Shown here: one piece after another, positions 8,359-16,097 of the stretch
How the letters are laid out: each line of letters opens with the position of its first letter
Numbering within the stretch: the stretch's first letter is position 1
NCBI RefSeq assembly: GCF_001187785.1
Contig: NZ_CP012154.1
Coordinates: 1,172,501 to 1,236,500 of the forward strand
Length of the DNA: 64,000 nucleotides
From: Wenzhouxiangella marina
Lineage (GTDB): Bacteria; Pseudomonadota; Gammaproteobacteria; Xanthomonadales; Wenzhouxiangellaceae
Direction: 5' to 3'
Program-made: the position numbers and the translations under genes
The notes under the pieces: generated by a model
Database searches by the model: none
The model's input: the letters and a program-made list of their open reading frames with translations, nothing else
What the model was told of the DNA's origin: nothing

Positions 8359-11300
8359 TCAGTCGTCCCGGTCGTGCGAGGCTTCCAGCACACGGTAGGC
8401 GGCCGGCAGCACGATCAGGGTCAGGATGGTGGAGACCAGCAACCCCGAGATGATTGCCCAGGCCATGGGCGGCCAGAGCGTCGACTGGGTCCAGGTCAGG
8501 GGCAGCAGACCGGCGATGGTGGTGGCGGTGGTCAGCAGAATCGGGCGAATGCGTCGGGCGACGGCGGCGGGGATGGCCTGGTCGAGATGCAGGCCGTCGG
8601 CCACGCCGGCTTCGATGCGGTCGATCAGCACAATGGCGTTGTTGACCACGATGCCGATCAGGGCGACGACGCCGAGCATGGCGGTGAAGCTGAAGGGCTG
8701 GCCGCTGAGCAACAGGCCAGGGACCACGCCAGCCGCAGCCAAAGGCACGGTCAGCAGGACCAGGCCAGTCAATTTCAGACTGTTGAACTGCCACATGAGA
8801 AAACCCAGCAGGGCCAGCAGGCCGATGGGCAGGGTGCTGAACAGGGCCTGGTTGGCGTTACTGGCTTCGGCCGCGGCGCCGCCAGGCACGACGCGCACGC
8901 CCTCGGGGAGTTCGAGTTCGGCCAGGGCCGGTTCCAGCGCCTGCCAGATCTGGCCATAGGTGACGCCCGGGTCGGTCTCGGCCAGGACGGCGGTGGTCAG
9001 CTGCAGATCGCGGTGCTCGATCACCGCCGGGCTCAGGCTCATGCGCATCTCGACGAAGGCATCGAGTGGTCGCGGGCCGTTCGGCGTATCGACCACCAGG
9101 CCGGCCAGGGCTTCGTGCGGAAGGCGCTCGCCTTCGCGCGAGCCCAGCAGCAGGGGCAGGGGTTCGCGTTCGGCGCGCCAGGTCGAGACCTGCTGACCGC
9201 GGCTGGCCCGGGCCAGCACTTCGGCCAGGGCATCGCGGCTGACGCCCTGGCGGGCGGCTTCGGCCTCGTCGATCAGGACCTCCAGGGTCGGCAGACCCTG
9301 GCCCAGACGGTGGCGGACATCGCGGGCGCCGGGGATGTCGCGCAGGGCGTCCATCACCGAATGCGCCGCGGCGCGCAGGGCCTGGGTGTCGGGGCCGAAC
9401 AGGCGGACTTCGACCGGGGCGTCGACGGGCGGGCCCTGGCCGAGTCGGCGGGCCACGATCTGCGCTTCGGGGATGCGATCGGGAATGTAGCGGTCGATCC
9501 ATTCGATCAGGGCGGGCAGTTCGCGATCGGAGTCGGTGATGGCCACCAGGCGGGCCATGTGCGGCGCGTTCCGGGTCTCCATCAGGTTGTAGTAGAAGCG
9601 CGGGCCGCTGAAGCCGGCGAAGACCTTCACATCGCGAACGCTGGGCTGGGCGAGCAGCTCGTTGGCCACGTCACGGGCGTGCAGCAGGGTGGTCTCGGTG
9701 CGCGTGCCCTCGGGAAAGTTCAGGTCCACGATCAGCTGGTTGCGATCGGTGCTGGGGAAGAAGTCGCGCGGCAGGAAGTTCGCCAGGGAGATCATCGCCA
9801 CGACCAGCAGGGCGCTGCCGCCCAGCACGGCCCAGGGGCGTCGATCGCTGAGCTGGCCGAGCTCGCGGCCGAGTTGCTCCAGGCGAGCGGACTCGCGGGC
9901 ACTGCCGGCGCGCAGCAGGCTCGGCGCGATCGCCGGCGTGACCAGCACGGCATAGGCGTAGCTGACCACCAGCACGAGCATCACCATGATCGGAATGCCG
10001 CGGGTGAAATCGGCCGTGTCCCCGTGCGAGAGCAACAGGGGCAGGAAGGCGGCCAGGGTCGTGCCGGTGGCGGCGGCCAGCGGGCCGGCCAGCTCGCGCG
10101 CGGCGGCCATGGCGGCCTGGGCGGGTTTCTTCCCTCGATCGATATGCCATTGCAGGCTCTCGACCATCACGATGGCGTTGTCGACCAGCATCCCTAAGGC
10201 AATGACCATCCCGGCCACGGACATCTGATGAAGGATGCCGCCGCCGAGGGCGTAGATCGCCAGGCCGGAGAGCGTGACCAGGGGCAGCAGGGCCGCCACG
10301 ATGACGCCCATCCGCCAGCCCATGGCCCAGAGCAGGATGGCGGCCACGATCAGTACGCCGAGCAGTAGCGAACGGCCGAGCTCGCCGAGGCGCTGCTCGA
10401 CCCAGCGCGGCTGGTAGAACATCTCCTCGATCGTGAGCGGGGCGTAGTTCGGCGCGACCTCCTCGATGCGTTCGCGCACGGCCTCGCCGAAGTGCACGGC
10501 ATTGACGTGGTGGCGCGGAATGACGACGCCGAGGGCGACGACGGGCTGGCCGTTGAATTCGATGCGCTCGCCCACCGGTTCGGCCGGCTGGAGCTGCAGA
10601 TCGGCCAGTTCCCCGAGCGTGTGCAGGCGGCCCTGAGCGTCGGCCACGGGCAGGGCGGCGAGTTCTTCCAGGCTGCCGAGATCGCTGTCGGACTGGATGA
10701 TCAGATTGCGCTCGTCCACCACCAGAGCGCCGCCGGGCACGACCCGGTTGGCGCGCTGGATCGCCTGAGCCAGCTGGTCCATGCTCAAGCCCGCGGCCAG
10801 CAGTCGGGCCGGATCGACGCGGACCCGGAGCTCTTCGTCCGGGCTGCCGATCAGGTCGATGCGGCCGATGCCCGGCACCGTGAACAGGTCGCGGCGGAGC
10901 TGTCGGGCCGCGTCCAGGAGCTCGATCAGATCGTCGCTGCCGCCGATGGCCAGGACGATGCCGTGGGTGTCCATGGAGCGGTCACGAAGGTCGATCGGTC
11001 CGGCCCGCTCGGGCAGGCGGCGCTCGGCCCGATCGATGGCCACGCGGATCCGGTCCCAGACGCTGTCCGTGTCGTAGACGTTCGATTTCAGGCCGACGAT
11101 CAGCTGGGCGAATCCGAAGCGGGCCGTCGAGCGGATCTCGCGGACCTCGTCGACGGTGGCCAGCTCGTTCTCGATCAGCTCGATGACCTGGGTCTGGATG
11201 CGCTCTGGCTCTGCGCCCGGCCAGGGCACGAGAACATGTCCGTATCGATAGGGGAAGAAGGGGTCCTCCTGCCGGTCCATGCTCAGCCAGGCGCTCAGGC

Positions 11301-11373
11301 CCAGGATCGAGAGCAGGGCGACGACCGTGAGGATCATCGGTCGCCGGCGCATCACCGTGTCCATGATGTTCAT
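8359..11373 (-). CDS. RND-family efflux pump inner-membrane permease
   Basis: This 1004-residue protein shows the internal duplication of RND pumps. Each half has an N-terminal helix, a large periplasmic loop and a block of helices. It would form a proton-driven trimer in the inner membrane that exports hydrophobic or amphiphilic compounds with the adaptor encoded next to it and an outer-membrane factor not found here. The helix-4 proton-relay segment reads GMLVDNAIVMVES (about residues 393-405). Well-studied drug pumps have two adjacent aspartates there, so this one keeps only the first. The matching segment in the second half reads GIVVNNAIVLIDR (about 904). The start overlaps the adaptor stop by four bases. 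The substrate is unknown, and the TetR regulator upstream suggests a chemical inducer. Confidence 0.93.
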   Translation of the reverse strand: MNIMDTVMRRRPMILTVVALLSILGLSAWLSMDRQEDPFFPYRYGHVLVPWPGAEPERIQTQVIELIENELATVDEVREIRSTARFGFAQLIVGLKSNVYDTDSVWDRIRVAIDRAERRLPERAGPIDLRDRSMDTHGIVLAIGGSDDLIELLDAARQLRRDLFTVPGIGRIDLIGSPDEELRVRVDPARLLAAGLSMDQLAQAIQRANRVVPGGALVVDERNLIIQSDSDLGSLEELAALPVADAQGRLHTLGELADLQLQPAEPVGERIEFNGQPVVALGVVIPRHHVNAVHFGEAVRERIEEVAPNYAPLTIEEMFYQPRWVEQRLGELGRSLLLGVLIVAAILLWAMGWRMGVIVAALLPLVTLSGLAIYALGGGILHQMSVAGMVIALGMLVDNAIVMVESLQWHIDRGKKPAQAAMAAARELAGPLAAATGTTLAAFLPLLLSHGDTADFTRGIPIMVMLVLVVSYAYAVLVTPAIAPSLLRAGSARESARLEQLGRELGQLSDRRPWAVLGGSALLVVAMISLANFLPRDFFPSTDRNQLIVDLNFPEGTRTETTLLHARDVANELLAQPSVRDVKVFAGFSGPRFYYNLMETRNAPHMARLVAITDSDRELPALIEWIDRYIPDRIPEAQIVARRLGQGPPVDAPVEVRLFGPDTQALRAAAHSVMDALRDIPGARDVRHRLGQGLPTLEVLIDEAEAARQGVSRDALAEVLARASRGQQVSTWRAEREPLPLLLGSREGERLPHEALAGLVVDTPNGPRPLDAFVEMRMSLSPAVIEHRDLQLTTAVLAETDPGVTYGQIWQALEPALAELELPEGVRVVPGGAAAEASNANQALFSTLPIGLLALLGFLMWQFNSLKLTGLVLLTVPLAAAGVVPGLLLSGQPFSFTAMLGVVALIGIVVNNAIVLIDRIEAGVADGLHLDQAIPAAVARRIRPILLTTATTIAGLLPLTWTQSTLWPPMAWAIISGLLVSTILTLIVLPAAYRVLEASHDRDD

Positions 11374-12506
11374 GGCACGACCCGAACGAGGTCATCATCA
11401 AGCAGGCGCCCGTGGCCGGCCACGACCACGCGGTCGCCCTCGGCCAGCTCGCCCTCGACATCGACCCAGCCGCCGCGCAGGCGCCCGGGCGTGACTTCGA
11501 CGGCCAGCGCGCGGCCGTTCTCGACCCGGAACAGGCGGCTCTGACCCGAGGGCGACTGGATCAGGGCCGACAGGGGCACGCTCAGACGCGCCGGCTCGGC
11601 CAGGTCCAGGACCACGTTCACGGCCAGGCCCGAGTGCCAGTCGGATTCGTGGCCTGAGGCCAGTTCGATGATGATCTCGGACGGACGGCCCGGCTGGCTG
11701 CTGCCGATCTCGCGCACCCGGCCTGCGATCTGTCGGGTGCTTTCGCGGGCCTGGACGAGCACGTCCTGGCCGAGTTCGAGTCCCTGGCTGCGCTGGGCGG
11801 CCAGCTGCACGGCGGCTTCGAGCTCGCCATCGCCGACCAGGCTGAGCACCGGCTGTCCGGCGCTGACGAACTGACCGGCTTCGAGCATCCATTCGCTGAC
11901 CCGGCCGGCGTAGGGCGCACGCAGGGTGGCTTCGTCGAGTTGCTCGCGGGCCTCGCTCAGGGCGGCTTCGGCCTGGAGCAGGGCCTGAGCGGCGGCATCT
12001 CGACGCGCCACGTTGCGCTCCAGTTCTTCCGTGGGCACGAGGTTTCGCTGGTGCAGGTCCTGGAGGCGTTCCACTTCCCGCTCGAGCTGCTCGAGATTCA
12101 GTCGCGCCTCGCGGCTGCGGGCTTCGGCGGCTTCGGCACCCGGCATCAGGGCCGGGTTGTGCAGTACCGCCAGAATCTGCCCCTCGCTGACGCGCTCGCC
12201 CAGGGCCACGCGTCGCTCGGCCAGCTGACCGGCGTGCAGGAAGGCGAGTTCGCCGCGCTGGCGTGCCCGCAGAACGGCGGGCAGCTGCACGCGTCGGAGC
12301 GGTTCGCTCTGGCGCACGTCGGCCACCCGGACCGGGTAGGCGGACGGATCGGTCTCGGGCGCGACCAGGCTCGTCTCCTCGGCCTGAAGCAGCGGCCAGC
12401 CGAACAGGAGGGCAGCGACGAAGATGGCGAATAGAGCGATCGATGAACTGGCCGGCCGGTCAGTTATCCGGCGGAGCGAATCTTTCAGTCGGAGCGTTCG
12501 TTTCAT
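11370..12506 (-). CDS. RND efflux periplasmic adaptor (membrane-fusion protein)
   Basis: The adaptor has 378 residues. An N-terminal membrane anchor lies at about residues 22-37 (SIALFAIFVAALLFGW), followed by a lipoyl-like half, an alpha-helical coiled-coil hairpin (about 120-185, rich in E, R, L and A), the second lipoyl half and a beta-barrel domain. It should bridge the permease to an outer-membrane channel across the periplasm. It is the middle gene of a tetR-adaptor-permease operon, with 19 bases separating it from tetR and a four-base overlap with the permease gene. Codons 14-21 contain a near-perfect operator palindrome (12446-12465) matching the one in front of tetR, which is an unusual place for an operator. 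Confidence 0.92.
   Translation of the reverse strand: MKRTLRLKDSLRRITDRPASSSIALFAIFVAALLFGWPLLQAEETSLVAPETDPSAYPVRVADVRQSEPLRRVQLPAVLRARQRGELAFLHAGQLAERRVALGERVSEGQILAVLHNPALMPGAEAAEARSREARLNLEQLEREVERLQDLHQRNLVPTEELERNVARRDAAAQALLQAEAALSEAREQLDEATLRAPYAGRVSEWMLEAGQFVSAGQPVLSLVGDGELEAAVQLAAQRSQGLELGQDVLVQARESTRQIAGRVREIGSSQPGRPSEIIIELASGHESDWHSGLAVNVVLDLAEPARLSVPLSALIQSPSGQSRLFRVENGRALAVEVTPGRLRGGWVDVEGELAEGDRVVVAGHGRLLDDDLVRVVP
12446..12465. promoter_or_regulatory. TetR-type operator inside the adaptor coding sequence
   Basis: The 20-bp sequence AACTGGCCGGCCGGTCAGTT is an inverted repeat with a single mismatched pair. It matches the tetR promoter operator at 18 of 20 positions. It lies within codons 14-21 of the adaptor gene, where a bound repressor could block RNA polymerase within the operon. 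Confidence 0.6.
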
Positions 12507-12525
12507 ATCGGGCTCGGCGTGTCGT

Positions 12526-13143
12526 TCAGGCTTGGTTGGCTTCGGGGCGGGGCAGCAGCCCCTCCATCAGGACCTTGAGGAAATCGTCCAGGAACTCCTG
12601 GTCCTGGCCCATGCCGGGCCAGGCGCGGTGGTGCTCGCGCGCCTGGAACCATTGGGTGCACAGGCTGATGAACATGGTCACCACGTGGGTCGGGTTGACG
12701 TCATCGCGCAGCAGGCCGTTCTCCTGGGCCTGGCGGATGCGCTGGGCACCCAGGCGGACCAGGTCGGCGTCCAGATGGCTGCAGCTGGTGTCCCCTTCGA
12801 GGTGGGTCCAGCCGAACAGGCGCACCACGCGCGGGTTGTCGCGCAGGAATTCGAAGTAGGACGTGACGCCCCGGATCAGCAGGTCCGGGCCGGGGGAGTC
12901 GGTGGCGTCGAGGTCGTCCTTCTGATCCTGGTAGTACTGGCCGAAGGCCTTTTCCTTGACGGCCTCCCAGAGCGCCTCCTTGCCACCGAAGTGGTGGTGG
13001 ATCAGGCTCTTGGTCACGCCGCTCCTGACCGCGATTTCGCGGATGGACACGGCGGCGAAGCCGCGGTCGATGAACAGATCGAAGGCCGCGTCCAGAATCT
13101 GGCCACGGGTGCGGTCGGCGTCTCGGATGGCAGCGTCGTTCAT
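12526..13143 (-). CDS. TetR-family transcriptional regulator of the RND operon
   Basis: The regulator has 205 residues. Its N-terminal TetR DNA-binding domain (about residues 10-58) contains VSIREIAVRSGVTKSLIHHH as helix-turn-helix, followed by a variable helical ligand-binding domain. It probably represses its own operon and releases DNA when it binds a compound exported by the pump. The start at 13143 is preferred because a good sigma-70 promoter (13151-13179) would begin transcription at or next to this ATG. The further upstream in-frame ATG at 13179 lies within that promoter and the operator. This predicts a leaderless mRNA. Confidence 0.9.
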   Translation of the reverse strand: MNDAAIRDADRTRGQILDAAFDLFIDRGFAAVSIREIAVRSGVTKSLIHHHFGGKEALWEAVKEKAFGQYYQDQKDDLDATDSPGPDLLIRGVTSYFEFLRDNPRVVRLFGWTHLEGDTSCSHLDADLVRLGAQRIRQAQENGLLRDDVNPTHVVTMFISLCTQWFQAREHHRAWPGMGQDQEFLDDFLKVLMEGLLPRPEANQA

Positions 13144-13150
13144 GCGGCGC

Positions 13151-13181
13151 AGTGTACTACTAACTGGCCGACCGGTCAATT
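13151..13181 (-). promoter_or_regulatory. tetR promoter overlapped by a TetR operator
   Basis: On the minus strand, TTGACC (13174-13179) and TACACT (13151-13156) are 17 bases apart. The palindrome AACTGGCCGACCGGTCAATT (13162-13181) covers the -35 element and most of the spacer. It is almost the same as the palindrome at 12446-12465. This fits autoregulation. The predicted start of transcription falls about seven bases below the -10, next to the ATG at 13143. Confidence 0.7.
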
Positions 13182-13199
13182 AGTGTCCGTGCACACAAG

Positions 13200-13226
13200 T
13201 TGTCTGAAAAAGCGATACGCTATACT
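13200..13226 (+). promoter_or_regulatory. Possible promoter of the HD-GYP gene
   Basis: TATACT (13221-13226) is a good -10 element 30 bases before the GTG start codon. TTGTCT (13200-13205) is the best -35 candidate but is only 15 bases away, so the pairing is uncertain. The site diverges from the tetR promoter. Confidence 0.45.
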
Positions 13227-13255
13227 CGATTCTCGAGCCTGCGAGGGGGTCGGTA

Positions 13256-15007
13256 GTGAGCATCATTTCATGGGATGAATTCCGGCGTCAGCAGCAGGGC
13301 GAGTACGAGCTGACGATCACGCCCGACGAGCTTCGCATCGGCGACTTCATCGTTCGAGTGGATACGCTGGATGGGGTTCCACCGATCACGCCTCGCGGCC
13401 AGCGCGTCGAATCCTTCGATCAGAAGCAGTTGTTCCAGCGCCACTGCAAGCGCGTGGTCATCGACCTCCAGCGCTGCCTGAACCGGCGCACCAGCGGCAC
13501 GGAAGCGAGTCTGTCCAGTGCCGGTGCCCTGCCCAGGCTGACGGGCAAGCTCGATGCCCTGCGGAACAGCGAGATCACCGCGACCCGCCTGGTCGAGGCC
13601 TGGCAGGTCTACCGCCGCCTCAGCCTGGTGGCGCAGGCGCAGATCCTGAGTTTCCATCGCCATGGCCACATCGACGTCGCCGACGCCAAGGACGCCGTCG
13701 AGGAGCTGCTGGAAGCGGTGCCCGATCATCTGGCCTGCCTGATCTGGTTCACGCACATCAAGGAACCCAGTCGCTACGCCTTCCAGCACGGGCTCAATAC
13801 CGCGCTGCTGACGGCCGGCCTGGCCCACGCGGCCGGCTGGACGGGCAAGGTGGCCGAGACCCTGGTGCTGGCGGCCCTGACCCATGACCTGGGCATGATG
13901 CGCATCAGCCTCCAGACCCTGCGCAAAAAGGACGCCCTGTCCGCAGCCGAGCGGGACCATATCCGCCTGCACACGCGCATGGGCCACGAGCTGCTGGCGC
14001 AGAACGATGGCCTGCCCGACGCGGTGGCCAGCGTGGCGCTTTATCACCATGAACAGGCCGACGGTCGCGGTTATCCCGAGGGCCTGACGCGCGAAGGGAT
14101 TCCTGCCATGGCTCGCCTGGTCAGCGTGATCAGCGCCTACCAGGCCATGACCACGCCCAGGTTTCATCATGGCGCGATGTCGCATCAGCAGGCCCTGGGC
14201 GAGCTGTGGAAGCTGCGCGGCAAGCAGTTCGACGAGGAGGCGGTGGATGCCTTCTCGAAGTTTCTCGGCTGGGCCCCGCCGGGCACCCTGATGCGCCTGG
14301 CCGATGGCCGTCGTGCCGTGGCCCTGCATGCCGTCGATGGGCAGCGTCGGCCGCTGGTGCGCCTGCTGCATCACCGAGGCGAGGAATTCGTGTTCGGTGT
14401 CGAAATCGATCTGAACGATGGTCCGGTCAGCGCCGGTGCGGACGGGCAGGGCGTCGTTCTGCTGGCCGATGGCTCGGGCGGGGTGAAGCACCGCGAGCTG
14501 ACGCGGAAACTGCCGCCGGCCCTGGCCCCGCATACGGCGGGCACGGCCGATGAGTCGTCGCCGACCCAGCCGCGCAGGGAACGTCGGCAGCGGCCGCGAG
14601 TGGACGCGCCGCGGGGCACTCGGATCCTGGTGGTCGACGACTCGCGCACGATTCGCGAAAGCCTGCGTCACATGCTCGAACAGAGCGGCTATCGGATCCA
14701 CCTGGCGGAAAGCGGCGAGCAGGGCCTGGAGCTCGCCGAGCGGGAGCGGCCGGACCTGATCATCCTCGACATCATCCTCCCCGACATCAGCGGCTTCCGC
14801 GCCCTGCGGCGGCTGCGCAAGCACCCCGGGACGCGCGATCTGCCGGTGATCATGATCAGCGGCAATTCCGGTGCGGTGGAGAAGTTCTTCCTGCAGCGCG
14901 TCGGCGCCGACGACTTCATCCAGAAGCCCTTCGGACGCTTCGAGGCCTTCAGTGCGATCGAGCGCCTGATCCGCGCCGGCGCCCTGGGCCGCCGCCTGGC
15001 CGGCTGA
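13256..15007 (+). CDS. HD-GYP phosphodiesterase with C-terminal receiver domain
   Basis: This 583-residue protein has an N-terminal DUF3391-like domain (about 1-120), an HD-GYP domain (about 175-365) and a C-terminal response-regulator receiver (about 455-575). The HD-GYP signatures are intact: THDLGM with HD at 210-211, HTRMGHE, and HHEQADGRGYPEGL from 264. It should therefore be able to hydrolyse cyclic-di-GMP, acting in the cytoplasm on motility, biofilm or virulence pathways. The receiver has its phospho-acceptor Asp505 in LIILDI, a Ser in MISGN and Lys557 in QKPF. Most HD-GYP response regulators carry the receiver at the N-terminus, so this order is unusual. The start is GTG, preceded by GAGGGGG. 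No partner histidine kinase is present. Confidence 0.92.
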   Translation: MSIISWDEFRRQQQGEYELTITPDELRIGDFIVRVDTLDGVPPITPRGQRVESFDQKQLFQRHCKRVVIDLQRCLNRRTSGTEASLSSAGALPRLTGKLDALRNSEITATRLVEAWQVYRRLSLVAQAQILSFHRHGHIDVADAKDAVEELLEAVPDHLACLIWFTHIKEPSRYAFQHGLNTALLTAGLAHAAGWTGKVAETLVLAALTHDLGMMRISLQTLRKKDALSAAERDHIRLHTRMGHELLAQNDGLPDAVASVALYHHEQADGRGYPEGLTREGIPAMARLVSVISAYQAMTTPRFHHGAMSHQQALGELWKLRGKQFDEEAVDAFSKFLGWAPPGTLMRLADGRRAVALHAVDGQRRPLVRLLHHRGEEFVFGVEIDLNDGPVSAGADGQGVVLLADGSGGVKHRELTRKLPPALAPHTAGTADESSPTQPRRERRQRPRVDAPRGTRILVVDDSRTIRESLRHMLEQSGYRIHLAESGEQGLELAERERPDLIILDIILPDISGFRALRRLRKHPGTRDLPVIMISGNSGAVEKFFLQRVGADDFIQKPFGRFEAFSAIERLIRAGALGRRLAG

Positions 15008-15024
15008 GCGGCGCCGAGCTCAGC
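15003..15024. terminator. Hairpin shared by two convergent stop codons
   Basis: GCTGAGC and GCTCAGC form a 7-bp stem around eight bases. The stem contains the TGA of the HD-GYP gene (15005-15007) and, on the other strand, the stop of srkA (15020-15022). No T-run follows on either strand. Confidence 0.4.
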
Positions 15025-16039
15025 GCAACCAGCGCAGGGGCGCCTGCTGCAGTTCGTCGAGCTGTTCCCTGAGCTGCTGGATGACCTGCTCCCAGTGACG
15101 GCCGTCTTCGAACCACGGAAAGGCCCGCGGGAAGGCCGGGTCCTCCCAGCGTCGGGCCAGCCAGGCCTGGTAGTGCAGCATGCGCAGGCTGCGCAGGGCC
15201 TCGACGAGGTTGAGTTCGGCGGTGTCGAAGTCCATGAAGGCCGTGTATTCCTGCAGCAGCCAGTCGAGCTGCCGCTCCTGATCGTCCCGCTGGCCTGAAA
15301 TCAGCATCCACAGATCCTGGATCGCCGGGCCGGTCAGGCAGTCGTCGAGGTCGACGAAGTGCGCCTGCTCGTCGCGCCACAGGATATTGCCGGGGTGGCA
15401 GTCACCGTGCAGGCGCAGCCGGCGGAAGCGGCCGGCGCGCTCCCAGGCCGCGTCGATCGATTCGAGCAGGTGCTGACACAGGCTCTCGAAGGCCGACTCG
15501 AGGTGCATCGGGATCCAGTTTTCCTCGAGGAGGTAGCGAACGGGATCCTGGCCGTGGCTCTGTCGACTCAGGGTCGGCCGGTGCTCGAACTGCCCGGCCG
15601 CACCCACGGCGTGCATCCGGCCCAGGGCCCGGCCGAGGACGCGCAGCGTGTGCTCGTTGGCCAGCTCGGGGGCGTGTCCGCCCCGCCGAGGGAAAAGCGC
15701 AAAGCGAAACCCGCTGTCCTCGAACAGGGTCTGGCCATCGATCTCGAGCGGCGCGACCACCGACAGGCCGGCCGCGGCGAGTTCGGCGGTAAAGGCATGC
15801 TCTTCGAGAATGGCGTCCCGACTCCAGCGCCCCGGGCGGTAGAACTTGGCGATGACCGGTGCCCCTTCCTCCAGCCCCACCTGCCAGACGCGATTCTCGT
15901 AGCTGTTGAGAGCCAGCAGACGCGAATCGGTCTCCAGGCCAATGCCCTCGATCAGCTGGCAGATCAGGTCGGGGGTCAGTCCGGCGAAGGGGGGTGCATC
16001 GGCGGACGGGCCGTCGGAATGTCGCGGGTCGTGGCTCAT
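15020..16039 (-). CDS. srkA: Stress response serine/threonine kinase SrkA (YihE-type)
   Basis: This is a 339-residue aminoglycoside-phosphotransferase-fold kinase. It has an early Lys in VIAKFYRPGRW, the catalytic loop HGDCHPGNILW and the metal-binding FVDLDD, in the arrangement of E. coli YihE/SrkA. That kinase counteracts stress-induced death, in part by limiting MazF action. Length and motif spacing match the family. The start at 16039 (MSHDPRHSD) is preferred over an in-frame ATG 24 codons upstream, which would overlap the divergent promoter region. It converges on the HD-GYP gene with only 12 bases between the two stops. Confidence 0.88.
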   Translation of the reverse strand: MSHDPRHSDGPSADAPPFAGLTPDLICQLIEGIGLETDSRLLALNSYENRVWQVGLEEGAPVIAKFYRPGRWSRDAILEEHAFTAELAAAGLSVVAPLEIDGQTLFEDSGFRFALFPRRGGHAPELANEHTLRVLGRALGRMHAVGAAGQFEHRPTLSRQSHGQDPVRYLLEENWIPMHLESAFESLCQHLLESIDAAWERAGRFRRLRLHGDCHPGNILWRDEQAHFVDLDDCLTGPAIQDLWMLISGQRDDQERQLDWLLQEYTAFMDFDTAELNLVEALRSLRMLHYQAWLARRWEDPAFPRAFPWFEDGRHWEQVIQQLREQLDELQQAPLRWLR

Positions 16040-16097
16040 TTGGCGTATGATCTTCGGCGTGAGCGTGGTAGTCGAAAACGACTGGAAGGATGCGGAT

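Noticed and set aside
15906-16097. Upstream extension of the exported protein gene
   Set aside because: The extension lies opposite srkA and precedes a complete signal peptide, so the true start must be close to 16098-16110.
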